From Alcaligenes faecalis (lineage in GTDB: Bacteria > Pseudomonadota > Gammaproteobacteria > Burkholderiales > Burkholderiaceae_B), in NCBI RefSeq assembly GCF_005311025.1, contig NZ_CP031747.1:1054001-1118000 (forward strand): DNA of 64,000 nucleotides, read 5' to 3'. The position numbers and the translations under genes were made by a program. Shown here piece after piece: positions 37,107 through 45,954 of this stretch (the stretch's first letter is position 1; each line of letters begins with the position of its first letter). The notes beneath the pieces were generated by a model. That model did no database searches. It was given only the letters and a program-made list of their open reading frames with translations, and was not told the origin of the DNA.

Positions 37107-37314
37107 TCACCAGAAAAATATTGCTGTGGTGCACACCACGCCAGCCCAGCCAATAGATAGGTTCTGGTTATAAGAGCATGATGAAAATGTCGTTTTAAAT
37201 GCCTTTTCCCCTACCCATAATCTGATCTATCCAAGCTGCGCTTATATAGATAGCACGCGATTGAACATCAGTGACGGGCTCCGAAGGCCGCGTCCGGGAC
37301 CTTTGGGGAACACC

Positions 37315-38319
37315 ATGAAATTGAAGTCTATTGTTGGCTCTGCCTTGTTGTTGGCGTCTTTGCTGGGTGGCACGGCCAGTGCCCAGGTTTCTTTGCTGAA
37401 CGCCTCGTTTGACGTGGCGCGCGAGACCTTTGCGGCGATCAACCCCAAGTTTGTCGAACACTGGAAAGCGACGACTGGTGAAGACATCAAGATTGACCAG
37501 TCTTTTGCTGGGACCTCTCGTCAAGCCCAGGACATTATCCAGGGCAAGAAAGTAGACACCGTTACTTTCAACCAGGTTACCGATATTGAATTCCTGGCCG
37601 AGCGCGGGGCGGTTGCCAAGGATTGGGCCAGCAAGTTCCCGAACAACAGCTCGCCTTACTACAGCACCATCGCTTTTCTGGTGCGCAAGGGCAATCCCAA
37701 GAACATCAAGTCCTGGGATGATTTGGTACGTGACGATGTGAAGCTGGTGTTCCCGAACCCCAAGACCTCGGGTAATGCCCGCTACACCTATTTGGCGTCC
37801 TGGTTGTACGCCAATGAGGCTTTCGGCGGTGACGAAGCCAAGATCAAGGAGTTTGTCGGCAAGGTGCTGGGGAATGTAGAAAGCTTCCCCACAGGTGGTC
37901 GTGGTGCGACCGTGGCGTTTGCCCAGAATGGTCAGGGCGACGTTTTGCTGACCTTTGAATCCGAAGTGATCAATATTGCTGCCAGCGATGAGTTCAAGGG
38001 CAGCGAGCTGGAAGTGGTGGTGCCCCCTGTCAGCGTATTGGCCGAGTTCCCGGTAGCCGTGGTGGACCGAGTGGTCGACCAGAAAGGCACTCGCAAGGAA
38101 GCAACCGAATACCTGAAGTTCCAGTACACCCCCGAGATTCAGCGCCTGCTGGCTGGCTTCAACTACCGTGTGACGGATCCTGCCGTGGCCAAGGAGTTCG
38201 AGTCCAAGTACGCGCCGGTCAAGCTGATCAATCCTACTGATGTTCTGGGTTCCTGGACTGACATCCAGAGCCGCCACTTTGCTGCTAACGGGGTGTTGGA
38301 CCAGTTGCTGGCCAAGTAA
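37315..38319 (+). CDS. sbp: Sulfate/thiosulfate-binding periplasmic protein
   Basis: A 334-residue periplasmic sulfate-binding protein. A signal peptide (MKLKSIVGSALLLASLLGGT, cleaved after ASA) is followed by LLNASFDVARETF, the family start that contributes to the anion site, and DQSFAGTSRQAQDI. Start ATG 37315 has GGGGAA upstream; an in-frame upstream extension is rejected. First gene of a sulfate ABC-importer operon (sbp-cysT-cysW). Sbp and CysP are similar, so thiosulfate is an alternative ligand. Confidence 0.92.
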   Translation: MKLKSIVGSALLLASLLGGTASAQVSLLNASFDVARETFAAINPKFVEHWKATTGEDIKIDQSFAGTSRQAQDIIQGKKVDTVTFNQVTDIEFLAERGAVAKDWASKFPNNSSPYYSTIAFLVRKGNPKNIKSWDDLVRDDVKLVFPNPKTSGNARYTYLASWLYANEAFGGDEAKIKEFVGKVLGNVESFPTGGRGATVAFAQNGQGDVLLTFESEVINIAASDEFKGSELEVVVPPVSVLAEFPVAVVDRVVDQKGTRKEATEYLKFQYTPEIQRLLAGFNYRVTDPAVAKEFESKYAPVKLINPTDVLGSWTDIQSRHFAANGVLDQLLAK

Positions 38320-38322
38320 TTC

Positions 38323-39213
38323 ATGAGTCGTACTCTTGTGGGCGGGGCGCAGGATTCCGGGGCGAAGACTGCGCTAAAGCCCATCTTCTTTCTGCGCCGC
38401 CCCGTCATGCCGGGTTTTGGACTGAGCTTTGGCTTTAGCGTCCTGTACCTGTCCATTATTGTGCTGCTGCCGTTGTCGGCCTTGTTCATGTACGTCAGTG
38501 ACATGAGCCTGGCCGATTATTGGCGTGCGGTGACTGATAAACGCGTTGTCAGCAGTTATCAGGTCACGATCAGTGCCGCTTTTTACTCCACTGTGATTGC
38601 CAGTGTGGTGGGCTTCATCATTGCCTGGATTATCACGCGCTTTGAGTTTCCGGGGCGCCGTCTGATTGATGCTTTGGTGGACCTGCCGTTTGCCTTGCCA
38701 ACGTCGGTAGCAGGTTTGACCTTGGCGACGCTATTTGTGCCTGGTGGCTGGTTTGGCCAGTTTCTGCCGGAGGGTTGGAAGGTTGCTTATCAATACCCCG
38801 GTATTGTGTTGGCCATGACGTTCACCAGTTTGCCCTTTGTGGTGCGTATCGTGCAGCCCGTGATTGAAGAGCTGGGTGCCGAGTATGAAGAGGTTGCCCA
38901 CACCTTGGGTGCCAGTGGCTGGCAGACCTTTAGCAAGGTGGTGTTCCCACCGCTGATTCCTGCTCTGGTGACTGGAGCGTCTCAAGCTTTTATTCGTAGC
39001 CTGGGTGAGTTTGGCGCAGTCATCATGATTGCGGGCAATATTCCCTTCAAAACTGAAGTGTCGTCCCTGATGATTTTTGTGCGGCTGCAAGAGTTCAATT
39101 ACCCGGCCGCTGCCGCGATTGCCTCGGTGATCTTGATCGCATCCTTGCTGCTCTTGTTCACCTTGCAGATGGTGCAGAATCGTCTATTGGGCTGGCAGCG
39201 GAGGGCACCATGA
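38323..39213 (+). CDS. cysT: Sulfate ABC transporter permease CysT
   Basis: A 296-residue inner-membrane permease with six predicted membrane segments. It contains DLPFALPTSVAGLTLATLF and the cytoplasmic EAA-type loop EVAHTLGASGWQTFSKVVFP that docks with the ATPase. It starts three bases after the sbp stop and overlaps cysW by four bases (ATGA), so the operon is tightly coupled. Confidence 0.93.
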   Translation: MSRTLVGGAQDSGAKTALKPIFFLRRPVMPGFGLSFGFSVLYLSIIVLLPLSALFMYVSDMSLADYWRAVTDKRVVSSYQVTISAAFYSTVIASVVGFIIAWIITRFEFPGRRLIDALVDLPFALPTSVAGLTLATLFVPGGWFGQFLPEGWKVAYQYPGIVLAMTFTSLPFVVRIVQPVIEELGAEYEEVAHTLGASGWQTFSKVVFPPLIPALVTGASQAFIRSLGEFGAVIMIAGNIPFKTEVSSLMIFVRLQEFNYPAAAAIASVILIASLLLLFTLQMVQNRLLGWQRRAP

Positions 39214-40055
39214 GAAAAACACCTAAAAGCACGGCAGACCGCCTGATTTTGGCCTTGGGCATTGTGTTGGTGCTGGGGCTGCTGGTAGTCCCCTTGGTAC
39301 TGATTTTCTCCAAAGCCTTGGGCGATGGTTTGCCTGCCTTGTGGAGCAATCTGCAAGAGGACTATATGCTGCATGCCATCGGGTTGACTCTGTTTGTGGC
39401 GGTGCTGACGGTGCCCCTGAATATGGTCTTTGGCATCTTGCTGGCCTGGTGTCTGACGCATTACCAGTTCCGTGGTCGTCGTCTGCTAAGTACCTTGGTG
39501 GATTTGCCTTACGCGGTCTCTCCGGTGGTGGCGGGCCTGTGTTACCTGGTGGTCTACGGTGTGGAGTCGTCCCTGGGGCAATGGCTAAGCGCGCGTGATA
39601 TTCAGTTGATGTTCGCCTGGCCGGGTATCTTGATGGTCACTATCTTTGTGACGACGCCTTATGTGGCTCGTATCCTGATTCCCATCATGCAGGCTCAGGG
39701 CTCGGATGCACAGGCGGCGGCTTTAAGTCTGGGTGCAAACGGCTGGCAGATCTTCTGGCATGTGACGCTGCCTGATATCAAATGGGCTTTGCTCTATGGT
39801 GTGGTGTTGACCAATGCCCGTGCGATTGGGGAGTTTGGGGCCGTGTCCGTGGTGTCGGGCACCATCATGAATCAGACTTTGACCTTGTCCTTGCTGGTGG
39901 ATCAGCTGAACAACGATAACAAGGCAGCAGCGGCTTTTACAGCGGCTGCGTTGCTGGCGGTGTTCGCGATTGTGTCTGTGATGCTCAAGAGCCTGCTGGA
40001 GTGGCGTGTGGCGGCTGGACGTCGCCGTAATCAAGCGGAGGCAGTACAAGGGTAG
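39210..40055 (+). CDS. cysW: Sulfate ABC transporter permease CysW
   Basis: A 281-residue partner of CysT with six membrane segments. It shows VDLPYAVSPVVAGLCYLVVY and the EAA-type loop AAALSLGANGWQIFWHVTLP. The C terminus ends within a small charged tail. In related Burkholderiales the ATPase gene cysA would follow at once; here only a short repeat, a terminator and the convergent sspB gene follow, so the ATPase must be encoded elsewhere. Confidence 0.92.
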   Translation: MRKTPKSTADRLILALGIVLVLGLLVVPLVLIFSKALGDGLPALWSNLQEDYMLHAIGLTLFVAVLTVPLNMVFGILLAWCLTHYQFRGRRLLSTLVDLPYAVSPVVAGLCYLVVYGVESSLGQWLSARDIQLMFAWPGILMVTIFVTTPYVARILIPIMQAQGSDAQAAALSLGANGWQIFWHVTLPDIKWALLYGVVLTNARAIGEFGAVSVVSGTIMNQTLTLSLLVDQLNNDNKAAAAFTAAALLAVFAIVSVMLKSLLEWRVAAGRRRNQAEAVQG

Positions 40056-40143
40056 ATGGTGGGCTGGAGGCTTGGGAAATATTTTCAGTGGCGTTAGGTG
40101 GCTGAGTATTCCCTGAGGTGGTTTAAGTAGCTGATACTGATCT

Positions 40144-40183
40144 GCCAAGCCAAGCCAAGCCAAGCCAAGCCAAGCCAAGCCAA
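40144..40183. repeat. Pentanucleotide tandem repeat (CAAGC)n
   Basis: Seven perfect CAAGC units (40146-40180) flanked by partial units give about eight copies over 40 bp. It lies 90 bp after cysW and before the terminator shared with sspB. No gene spans it, so phase variation of a protein is not expected, but copy number may vary between strains by replication slippage. Confidence 0.92.
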
Positions 40184-40216
40184 AGTGTGGGTGAATGCCG
40201 AGCTTGGAACCCAAAT

Positions 40217-40244
40217 AAATAGAGCCCCATGCGGGGCTCTATTT
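40217..40244. terminator. Bidirectional intrinsic terminator (cysW / sspB)
   Basis: AAATAGAGCCCC / GGGGCTCTATTT form a 12-bp stem with an ATGC loop, followed by further Ts on the plus strand and flanked by AT-rich sequence on the other. It lies between the convergent cysW and sspB genes. Confidence 0.85.
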
Positions 40245-40264
40245 TTGTCTGCGTCGAACGCGCC

Positions 40265-40690
40265 TTATTTGACGATCTTCAGGTGCGAGACCTTGTCAGC
40301 GTCTTTCTTGGCAGCGGGAGCTTCCGGTGCAGCTTCAGGAGCGGCGTCCGGTGTGTCACCTTCTGCGTAAGGCTCGGACTCCACCACCTCAAAACCCATA
40401 CCAGCGCCTGTTTCGCGTGCGTAGATGGCCGATACAGCTGCCACGGGTACGAAAATGTCTTCCGTGACGCCGCCAAAGCGGGCCTGGAATTCAATGTAGT
40501 CGTTGCCCAGGATCAGGCCATTGGTGGCCAGATGTCCGATATTCAGGGTGATTTGTCCATCCTGAATATGGCCGCGTGGAACAACCGTGTTGGCGTCTAC
40601 CGTGACCACGATGTGTGGGGTGTATCCGTGGTCGGAACACCATTCGTGTAGAGCGCGCAGCAGGTAAGGCTTGGTCGAGGTTTCTTGCAT
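40265..40690 (-). CDS. sspB: ClpXP specificity-enhancing factor SspB
   Basis: A 141-residue SspB, the adaptor that delivers ssrA-tagged peptides to ClpXP. The folded N-terminal domain (YLLRALHEWCSDHGYTPHIV, GHIQDGQITLNIG) is followed by a flexible, Ala/Pro/Glu-rich linker and a C-terminal tail ending VSHLKIVK, the ClpX-docking type. Six bases separate it from sspA upstream, so the two are co-transcribed. Confidence 0.94.
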   Translation of the reverse strand: MQETSTKPYLLRALHEWCSDHGYTPHIVVTVDANTVVPRGHIQDGQITLNIGHLATNGLILGNDYIEFQARFGGVTEDIFVPVAAVSAIYARETGAGMGFEVVESEPYAEGDTPDAAPEAAPEAPAAKKDADKVSHLKIVK

Positions 40691-40696
40691 AGTGGA

Positions 40697-41305
40697 TTAG
40701 CGACGCATGACTTTTTCGGAAGGAGTCAGTGCTTCAATGTAGGCAGGACGCGAGAATACGCGCTCGGCGTACTTTTGCACAGGAGCAGCGCTCTTGGGCA
40801 GTTCGATACCGTAGTGGTCCAGGCGCCAGAGCAGGGGAGCGATCGCCACGTCCAGCATGGAGAATTCTTCACCCAGCATGTACTTGTTCTTGAGCAAGAT
40901 GGGAGCCAGCTGCGACAAGTGGTTGCGGATTTGCTGACGGGCCAGTTCTTGTGCCTTGGCATCCGCGTTGCGGCGGTCTTCCAGGGCGGCCACGTGTACA
41001 AACAGTTCCTTTTCGAAGTTGTACAGGAACAGGCGTGTGCGGGCGCGCATGGTGGGGTCCGCAGGCATCAGCTGAGGATGCGGGAAACGCTCATCAATGT
41101 ATTCATTGATGATGTTCGATTCGTACAAGATCAGGTCACGTTCTACCAGGATCGGCACCTGTCCGTAGGGGTTCATGACGGCGATATCTTCAGGCTTGTT
41201 GTACAAGTCGATGTCGCGGATCTCGAAATCCATGCCTTTTTCAAACAACACGAAACGGCAGCGCTGTGAGAATGGGCAAGTTGTTCCAGAGTAGAGCACC
41301 ATCAT
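40697..41305 (-). CDS. sspA: Stringent starvation protein A
   Basis: A 202-residue GST-fold, RNA-polymerase-associated protein. MMVLYSGTTCPFSQRCRFVL opens the thioredoxin-like domain, with NPYGQVPILVERDLILYES and the helical C-terminal domain ending PSEKVMRR. SspA alters promoter choice under starvation and acid stress. The start is set at ATG 41305 (41302 is the alternative); an upstream in-frame codon at 41347 adds unrelated sequence. The order sspA-sspB behind petABC is usual for betaproteobacteria. Confidence 0.94.
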   Translation of the reverse strand: MMVLYSGTTCPFSQRCRFVLFEKGMDFEIRDIDLYNKPEDIAVMNPYGQVPILVERDLILYESNIINEYIDERFPHPQLMPADPTMRARTRLFLYNFEKELFVHVAALEDRRNADAKAQELARQQIRNHLSQLAPILLKNKYMLGEEFSMLDVAIAPLLWRLDHYGIELPKSAAPVQKYAERVFSRPAYIEALTPSEKVMRR

Positions 41306-41357
41306 GGTAGGAGATTCCAGTCGTAGAAATAAAAACAAGAGCCTCACGGCTCAGAAT

Positions 41358-41381
41358 TTAAAACCCTGCAAGGGGTTTTAA
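41358..41381. terminator. Hairpin between petC and sspA
   Basis: TTAAAACCC / GGGTTTTAA form a 9-bp stem with a 6-nt loop, about 50 bp downstream of petC and ahead of sspA. It may act together with the stronger hairpin at 41393-41417. Confidence 0.55.
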
Positions 41382-41392
41382 CAATAAAAAGC

Positions 41393-41417
41393 CGGGCAGG
41401 CTAGTTAGGCCTGCCCG
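41393..41417 (-). terminator. Intrinsic terminator of petABC
   Basis: On the complement CGGGCAGGC / GCCTGCCCG form a 9-bp GC-rich stem (7-nt loop) followed by GCTTTTTATT, a typical Rho-independent terminator 15 bp after the petC stop. Confidence 0.85.
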
Positions 41418-41431
41418 TCTAGCATAGCGTT

Positions 41432-42280
41432 TTACTTGATGTCTTTCCAGAAAACGCTGTTCAGGCGCCATGCAACGGCAAAGAACAAGAGCAGGAACAG
41501 GATCACGCCCACGCCAATTTTCTTGCGCTCCAGCTGCACAGGCTCGGCCATCCAGTCCATGAAGTTGGCCAGGTCGGCCACGTCGCTGTCGTATTTGGCA
41601 GCAGCCTTGGCGTTAACAGGCTCAAGCTTGACGCTGTCAGTAGCGTGGCCGGTGTAATCGGCCAAAACTTCTTTCTTGACGTCGGAGAAGCCGGCTGGAT
41701 CGTAGGTGGCTGTGGTCTTGACCCATTCCTTGCTGCCATCGTCCTTGGCTTCCTGAGCTACGGTCGTGCGGTGCAAGGTGACGCCACCTTGGCGCTCCCA
41801 CATGGCGTGAGGCATACCCACGCTTGGGAAAACCAGGTTATCCCAGCCGGTTGGGCGGGATGCGTCACGGTAGAAAGTGCGCAAGTAGGTGTAGATGTAG
41901 TCTGCGCCGCTGGGGCCCAAGTTGGTGGACTTGGCACGCGCAATCACGGACAGGTCCGGAGGAGCGGCACCAAACCACTTCTTGCCCATTTCAGGGGTCA
42001 TGGCGATCTTCATCAGATCACCCACCTTGTCCGAGGAGAACAGCAAGTTTTTCTTGATGTCCTCTTCGGTCAGGCCGATGTCTGTTAGCTTGTTGTAGCG
42101 CATGGAGTTGGCGCTATGACAGTTCAGACAGTAGTTCACAAACAGTTTTGCGCCATTTTGCAACGCCGCCATGTCATTCATGCGGTCGGGCGCGCGCTCC
42201 AGGGCATAGCCACCTTCGGCGGCACCAGCCACCGTGCAGGTAAGGGACAAGGCCAGAGCGCCAAGCAGTTTCTTAATCAT
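41432..42280 (-). CDS. petC: Ubiquinol-cytochrome c reductase cytochrome c1
   Basis: A 282-residue cytochrome c1 of the bc1 complex. A signal peptide (MIKKLLGALALSLTCTVAGA) leads to a periplasmic domain with the haem site CLNCH; the methionine ligand is probably in the ANFMDWMAEP region. A C-terminal membrane anchor (VGVILFLLLFFAVAWRL) precedes the end. ATG 42280 is preferred over 42286 because the latter abuts the GGA of the weak ribosome site. Last gene of petABC. It passes electrons from the Rieske protein to soluble cytochrome c. Confidence 0.94.
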   Translation of the reverse strand: MIKKLLGALALSLTCTVAGAAEGGYALERAPDRMNDMAALQNGAKLFVNYCLNCHSANSMRYNKLTDIGLTEEDIKKNLLFSSDKVGDLMKIAMTPEMGKKWFGAAPPDLSVIARAKSTNLGPSGADYIYTYLRTFYRDASRPTGWDNLVFPSVGMPHAMWERQGGVTLHRTTVAQEAKDDGSKEWVKTTATYDPAGFSDVKKEVLADYTGHATDSVKLEPVNAKAAAKYDSDVADLANFMDWMAEPVQLERKKIGVGVILFLLLFFAVAWRLNSVFWKDIK

Positions 42281-42305
42281 GGTCATTCCGTTTCGTGTTG
42301 GGGGC

Positions 42306-43694
42306 CTAGTGAGGGCGGAAAGTCACGCGATCAGGTTCGGGTTTGAACGTACCCATGCGGCTCCATACTGGCATCAGCAGGAAGAAGGCCAGGTAGATCA
42401 CCGTACCGATCTGGCTCAGCAGGTTGAACAAGTCGTTCGGAGCCTGTGTGCCCAGGTAACCCAAGATCAGGAAGTTGATGATGAAAATCGCGTACAGCAC
42501 TTTGTGCCAGGTAGGACGGTAGCGAATCGACTTCACAGGCGATTTATCCAGCCAAGGCAGGAAGAACAGGATCACGACCGTACCACCCATGGCCACCACG
42601 CCCCAGAACTTGGCGTCGATAACACGCAGCAGCACAGCAACAGCGATCAGGACAGCGGGTACGACCAGGCGCCAGATACCGGGCAGCTTGCCTTTGACGA
42701 ACAGCACCAGAGCACCCAGCACGGAAGCACCGGCCAGAACCCAGGTAAAGTCGGCAGTCGTGGCACGCAGCATGGAGTAGAACGGCGTGAAGTACCAGAC
42801 AGGAGCAATGTGCGGAGGAGTCTTCAGTGCATCGGCAGGGCTGAAGTTGTTGAACTCCAGGAAGTAGCCGCCCATTTCAGGGGCAAAGAACACAATCGCG
42901 GCAAACACAATCAGGAAGCCTGCTACACCCAGGATGTCGTGCACGGTGTAGTAAGGGTGGAAGGGGATGCCATCCAAAGGACGACCTTGAGCGTCTTTGG
43001 GGCCTTTCTTGATTTCCACGCCGTCGGGGTTGTTGGAACCCACTTCATGCAGTGCGATCAGGTGAGCCACAACCAGACCCAGCAGGACCAGAGGCACCGC
43101 AATCACGTGCAGAGCAAAGAAGCGGTTCAGGGTGGCGTCGGACACCACGTAGTCACCACGGATGAAAATAGCCAGATCAGGGCCAATGAAAGGAATGGCC
43201 GAGAACAGGTTAACAATCACCTGGGCGCCCCAGTAAGACATCTGGCCCCATGGCAGCAGGTAGCCCATGAAGGCTTCAGCCATCAGACAGAGGAAAATGG
43301 CAACGCCAAAGATCCAGACCAGTTCACGTGGCTTGCGGTAAGAACCGTAGAACAAGCCGCGCAGCATGTGCAGGTACACCACCACGAAGAACATGGAAGC
43401 GCCTGTGGAGTGCATGTAGCGGATGATCCAGCCACCGGGCACTTCACGCATGATGTATTCAACCGACTCAAAGGCCAGCTTGGCATCTGGCTTGTAGTTC
43501 ATGACCAGGAAAATACCAGTCACGATCTGGATAACCAGCACCAGCAGTGCCAGAGAGCCAAAGAAGTACCAGAAGTTGAAGTTCTTCGGCGCGTAATATT
43601 CTGACATGTGCTCTTTGTACATGGATGTCAGGGGGAAACGCCTGTCAATCCATCCCAAGAGTCCTGTCGTTTCGACGGTTTTCTCGCCAGCCAT
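42306..43694 (-). CDS. petB: Ubiquinol-cytochrome c reductase cytochrome b
   Basis: A 462-residue cytochrome b with eight or nine membrane segments and two b haems; ligand histidines fall in RYMHSTGASMFFVVVYLHML and RFFALHVIAVPLVLLGLVVA followed by HL. The Qo-site motif is PVWY (HIAPVWYFTPFYSML) instead of PEWY. A C-terminal extension forms the last membrane segment. AAGGAG lies nine bases before the start. It carries the quinol-oxidising and quinone-reducing sites of the complex. Confidence 0.95.
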   Translation of the reverse strand: MAGEKTVETTGLLGWIDRRFPLTSMYKEHMSEYYAPKNFNFWYFFGSLALLVLVIQIVTGIFLVMNYKPDAKLAFESVEYIMREVPGGWIIRYMHSTGASMFFVVVYLHMLRGLFYGSYRKPRELVWIFGVAIFLCLMAEAFMGYLLPWGQMSYWGAQVIVNLFSAIPFIGPDLAIFIRGDYVVSDATLNRFFALHVIAVPLVLLGLVVAHLIALHEVGSNNPDGVEIKKGPKDAQGRPLDGIPFHPYYTVHDILGVAGFLIVFAAIVFFAPEMGGYFLEFNNFSPADALKTPPHIAPVWYFTPFYSMLRATTADFTWVLAGASVLGALVLFVKGKLPGIWRLVVPAVLIAVAVLLRVIDAKFWGVVAMGGTVVILFFLPWLDKSPVKSIRYRPTWHKVLYAIFIINFLILGYLGTQAPNDLFNLLSQIGTVIYLAFFLLMPVWSRMGTFKPEPDRVTFRPH

Positions 43695-43744
43695 GAAACG
43701 GCTCCTTTATCTTTTTAAATAGTACGTATTGGGTTACAGCCGCC

Positions 43745-44389
43745 TTAGGCCTTGTTGTTTTCGTCTACGCCGATGGTAACCATCGTGCCGTCAGCCGAGA
43801 ACTCGTAGGGCGGGATTTCCAGATTGTCTGGAGCAGGCTTGTTGCTGTAGACGCGGCCGGCCAGGTCGAACGTGGAGCCGTGGCAGGGGCACAGAAAGCC
43901 GCCTTCCCAACCACCGGGCAGACCAGCGCCAGCGCCAGCAGCCAGATGCGGGGTAGGGGAGCACCCCAGGTGGGTGCAGATACCGATACAGATAAAGATT
44001 TCAGGGCGACGCGAACGGTATTCGTTCTTGGCGTACGCAGGGGTGTAACCGGGGCGATCCGAGTCAGGGTCGGCCAGCTGGCTGTCCAGCTTGGGCAGTG
44101 CGTCCAGCTGCTCTTTGGTGCGGTGCAGAATCCAGACGGGTTTCCCGCGCCATTCCACGGTGCGCATCTGACCGGGGGCGATACCGGAAATATCGACCTC
44201 TACGGGAGCGCCGGCCGCTTTTGCTTTCTCGGAAGGAGCAAAGGAGCTGACAAAGGGAACAGCTGTCGCCACACCAGCGACACCACCTAATGCACAGGCG
44301 GTGGCGACCCAGGTGCGGCGCGAAGGATCGGGCGGAAGATTGAAATCAACCGCGCCTATGGCATCGGGCTGTGTCGTATTCTGACTCAT
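43745..44389 (-). CDS. petA: Ubiquinol-cytochrome c reductase Rieske iron-sulfur subunit
   Basis: A 214-residue Rieske protein. It has a twin-arginine segment [14 protein letters not shown] with an uncleaved membrane anchor, then the [2Fe-2S] boxes CTHLGC and CPCHGS. The twin-arginine signal means export by the TatABC system encoded 4 kb away. The start ATG 44389 follows AAGGA; an upstream in-frame codon at 44428 is not supported. First gene of petABC, divergent from mscL. Confidence 0.95.
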   Translation of the reverse strand: MSQNTTQPDAIGAVDFNLPPDPSRRTWVATACALGGVAGVATAVPFVSSFAPSEKAKAAGAPVEVDISGIAPGQMRTVEWRGKPVWILHRTKEQLDALPKLDSQLADPDSDRPGYTPAYAKNEYRSRRPEIFICIGICTHLGCSPTPHLAAGAGAGLPGGWEGGFLCPCHGSTFDLAGRVYSNKPAPDNLEIPPYEFSADGTMVTIGVDENNKA

Positions 44390-44468
44390 TCTAGTATCCT
44401 TATTCCTGCCCGACTCGGGCAATACCACAATTTACGGATTTGGGCCTGGGTATATTATTCAACCGCAC

Positions 44469-44496
44469 ATTATACGCGTTACCCAGCGCAGCATAA
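44469..44496 (-). promoter_or_regulatory. Candidate promoter of petABC
   Basis: On the complement, TATAAT (44469-44474) is preceded by a weak -35, TTATGC (44491-44496), with 16-bp spacing. It lies about 80 bp upstream of petA in the petA/mscL divergent gap. Confidence 0.4.
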
Positions 44497-44515
44497 CTTG
44501 ATCAAAGGTGAACAT

Positions 44516-44971
44516 ATGAACAAGGCTCGAGGTTTCCTGAACGAATTCCGGGAGTTCGCAGTTAAGGGCAACATGATGGACCTTGCGGTCGGTGTCATTA
44601 TTGGCGCTGCTTTTGGCAAGATTATCGACTCGCTGGTAAAAGACATCGTCATGCCCGTCATCAGTTTCATCCTTGGCGGCGAAGTGGATTTTACCAATCA
44701 GTTCACGGTCTTGCGTACACCAGAGGGCTTTACCGGCCCAGAAACCCTGGAAGCTCTGAATGCGGCCGGTGCTGTTGTTTTGTCGTGGGGTAACTTCCTG
44801 ACCATTTTCATCAACTTCATCTTGCTGGCCTTCGTGGTGTTTTGCATGGTCAAGATGATTAACCGTATGCGTGCCACCGTGGCCAAGGCTGAAGCTGCTG
44901 AGGCCGTACCCGAACCAACCCCTGAAGACGTCATCTTGCTGCGCGAGATCAGGGATTCGCTGAAAAAATAA
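44516..44971 (+). CDS. mscL: Large-conductance mechanosensitive channel
   Basis: A 151-residue MscL: cytoplasmic N-terminal helix ([20 protein letters not shown]), first membrane helix with the narrow pore region [20 protein letters not shown], a periplasmic loop slightly longer than in E. coli, the second helix ([20 protein letters not shown]) and a C-terminal charged bundle ending [14 protein letters not shown] 44516 is used because AAAGGTG is six bases upstream. It opens under hypo-osmotic shock; monocistronic, with its own terminator. Confidence 0.95.
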   Translation: MNKARGFLNEFREFAVKGNMMDLAVGVIIGAAFGKIIDSLVKDIVMPVISFILGGEVDFTNQFTVLRTPEGFTGPETLEALNAAGAVVLSWGNFLTIFINFILLAFVVFCMVKMINRMRATVAKAEAAEAVPEPTPEDVILLREIRDSLKK

Positions 44972-44994
44972 AAGCCCGGACTTATCAAAGCTTT

Positions 44995-45014
44995 AAGGTG
45001 CCTTTCGGCACCTT
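44995..45014 (+). terminator. Intrinsic terminator of mscL
   Basis: AAGGTGCC / GGCACCTT form an 8-bp stem with a TTTC loop, followed by TTTGTTT, 23 bp after the mscL stop. Confidence 0.85.
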
Positions 45015-45152
45015 TTTGTTTATGTAAACCCACCGGCAGGGTCAAGTTTGCCCGCGCCGGATGCCTGATTTTAGCCTTTCAGGGCCTGGGCTTGTCTAGC
45101 CTGTGGCGCTTTAAAGCTTGTTCAAGGTCATATGTGCGGGTTTTTGATGAAA

Positions 45153-45929
45153 TCAGATCGGGTTATCCAGATCGATGAACTCCACTTCTATGCCAAACTG
45201 GCGAGCGATTTCTTCGCCCAAAGCCTTGGCCCCATAGCGTTCGGTTGCGTGATGGCCGGCTGCCATGAAGGCAATATTGTTTTCCTGCGCACTGTGAAAT
45301 GTCTGTTCCGAAGCCTCGCCGCTGATGTAGAGATCGGCCTGCGCAGCGATGGCGCTATCAATAAAGCCCTGTGCCCCTCCTGTGCACCAGGCTATTCGGC
45401 GGATTTTCCGTTGTAAATCGCCAACAACCAGTGGCTGCCGTTGTAAATTATTGCAAACTGTCAGGCTGAATGTTTCCAGTGAAACTGGGGTTGGCAGTTC
45501 ACCCAGCCAGACCAGTCCATCCGGACCACAGGTTTGTGCCACGCCGTCTGCGTCGCGCAGCACCTCGATGCCTAACTGGCGAGCCAACTGGGCGTTATTG
45601 CCCAGGACAGGGTGAGCGTCCAGGGGCAGGTGATAGCCCAAGAGGTTAAGCTGATGCGTCAGGACGCGTTCTATACGAGTTTTTCGGGCGCCTACAATGC
45701 ACGGGTTTTCGTTTTTCCAGAACCAGCCGTGGTGCACCAAAATTGCGTCCGCCTGGCGGGCAATAGCGGCATCAATCAGTGCCAGCGAGGCCGTCACGCC
45801 GGTGACGAGTTTGCCAATATAGGGCTTGCCTTCGACCTGAAGCCCATTGGGACAATAGTCCTTGAAACGGGCGACATCCAAGGTGCTATTGAGCCAGCTG
45901 GCCAGTTCGGCTGTTGAAACCTGAGTCAT
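45153..45929 (-). CDS. Nif3-like dinuclear metal-centre protein
   Basis: A 258-residue NIF3/YbgI family protein. Metal-site sequences are ILVHHGWFWKNE (about 64-75), NLLGYHLPLDAHPVLGNNAQ and a C-terminal ADLYISGEASEQTFHSAQEN with AAGHHATERYG. These proteins bind two metal ions in a toroidal hexamer; the reaction is uncertain in bacteria. The ATG follows AAGGA. It is divergent from the protease gene with only 25 bp between starts, so their promoters overlap each other's genes. Confidence 0.92.
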   Translation of the reverse strand: MTQVSTAELASWLNSTLDVARFKDYCPNGLQVEGKPYIGKLVTGVTASLALIDAAIARQADAILVHHGWFWKNENPCIVGARKTRIERVLTHQLNLLGYHLPLDAHPVLGNNAQLARQLGIEVLRDADGVAQTCGPDGLVWLGELPTPVSLETFSLTVCNNLQRQPLVVGDLQRKIRRIAWCTGGAQGFIDSAIAAQADLYISGEASEQTFHSAQENNIAFMAAGHHATERYGAKALGEEIARQFGIEVEFIDLDNPI

Positions 45930-45954
45930 GGAAATCCTTATCTGAAAGAGTGCT

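Noticed and set aside
40144-40183. Possible CRISPR-like repeat
   Set aside because: The unit is five bases with no spacers. It is a simple tandem repeat, and no cas genes are present.
42234-43604. A 456-codon open frame on the plus strand
   Set aside because: It is antisense to petB, with Gln/His-rich, non-domain sequence. High-GC codon use in petB opens the reverse frame.
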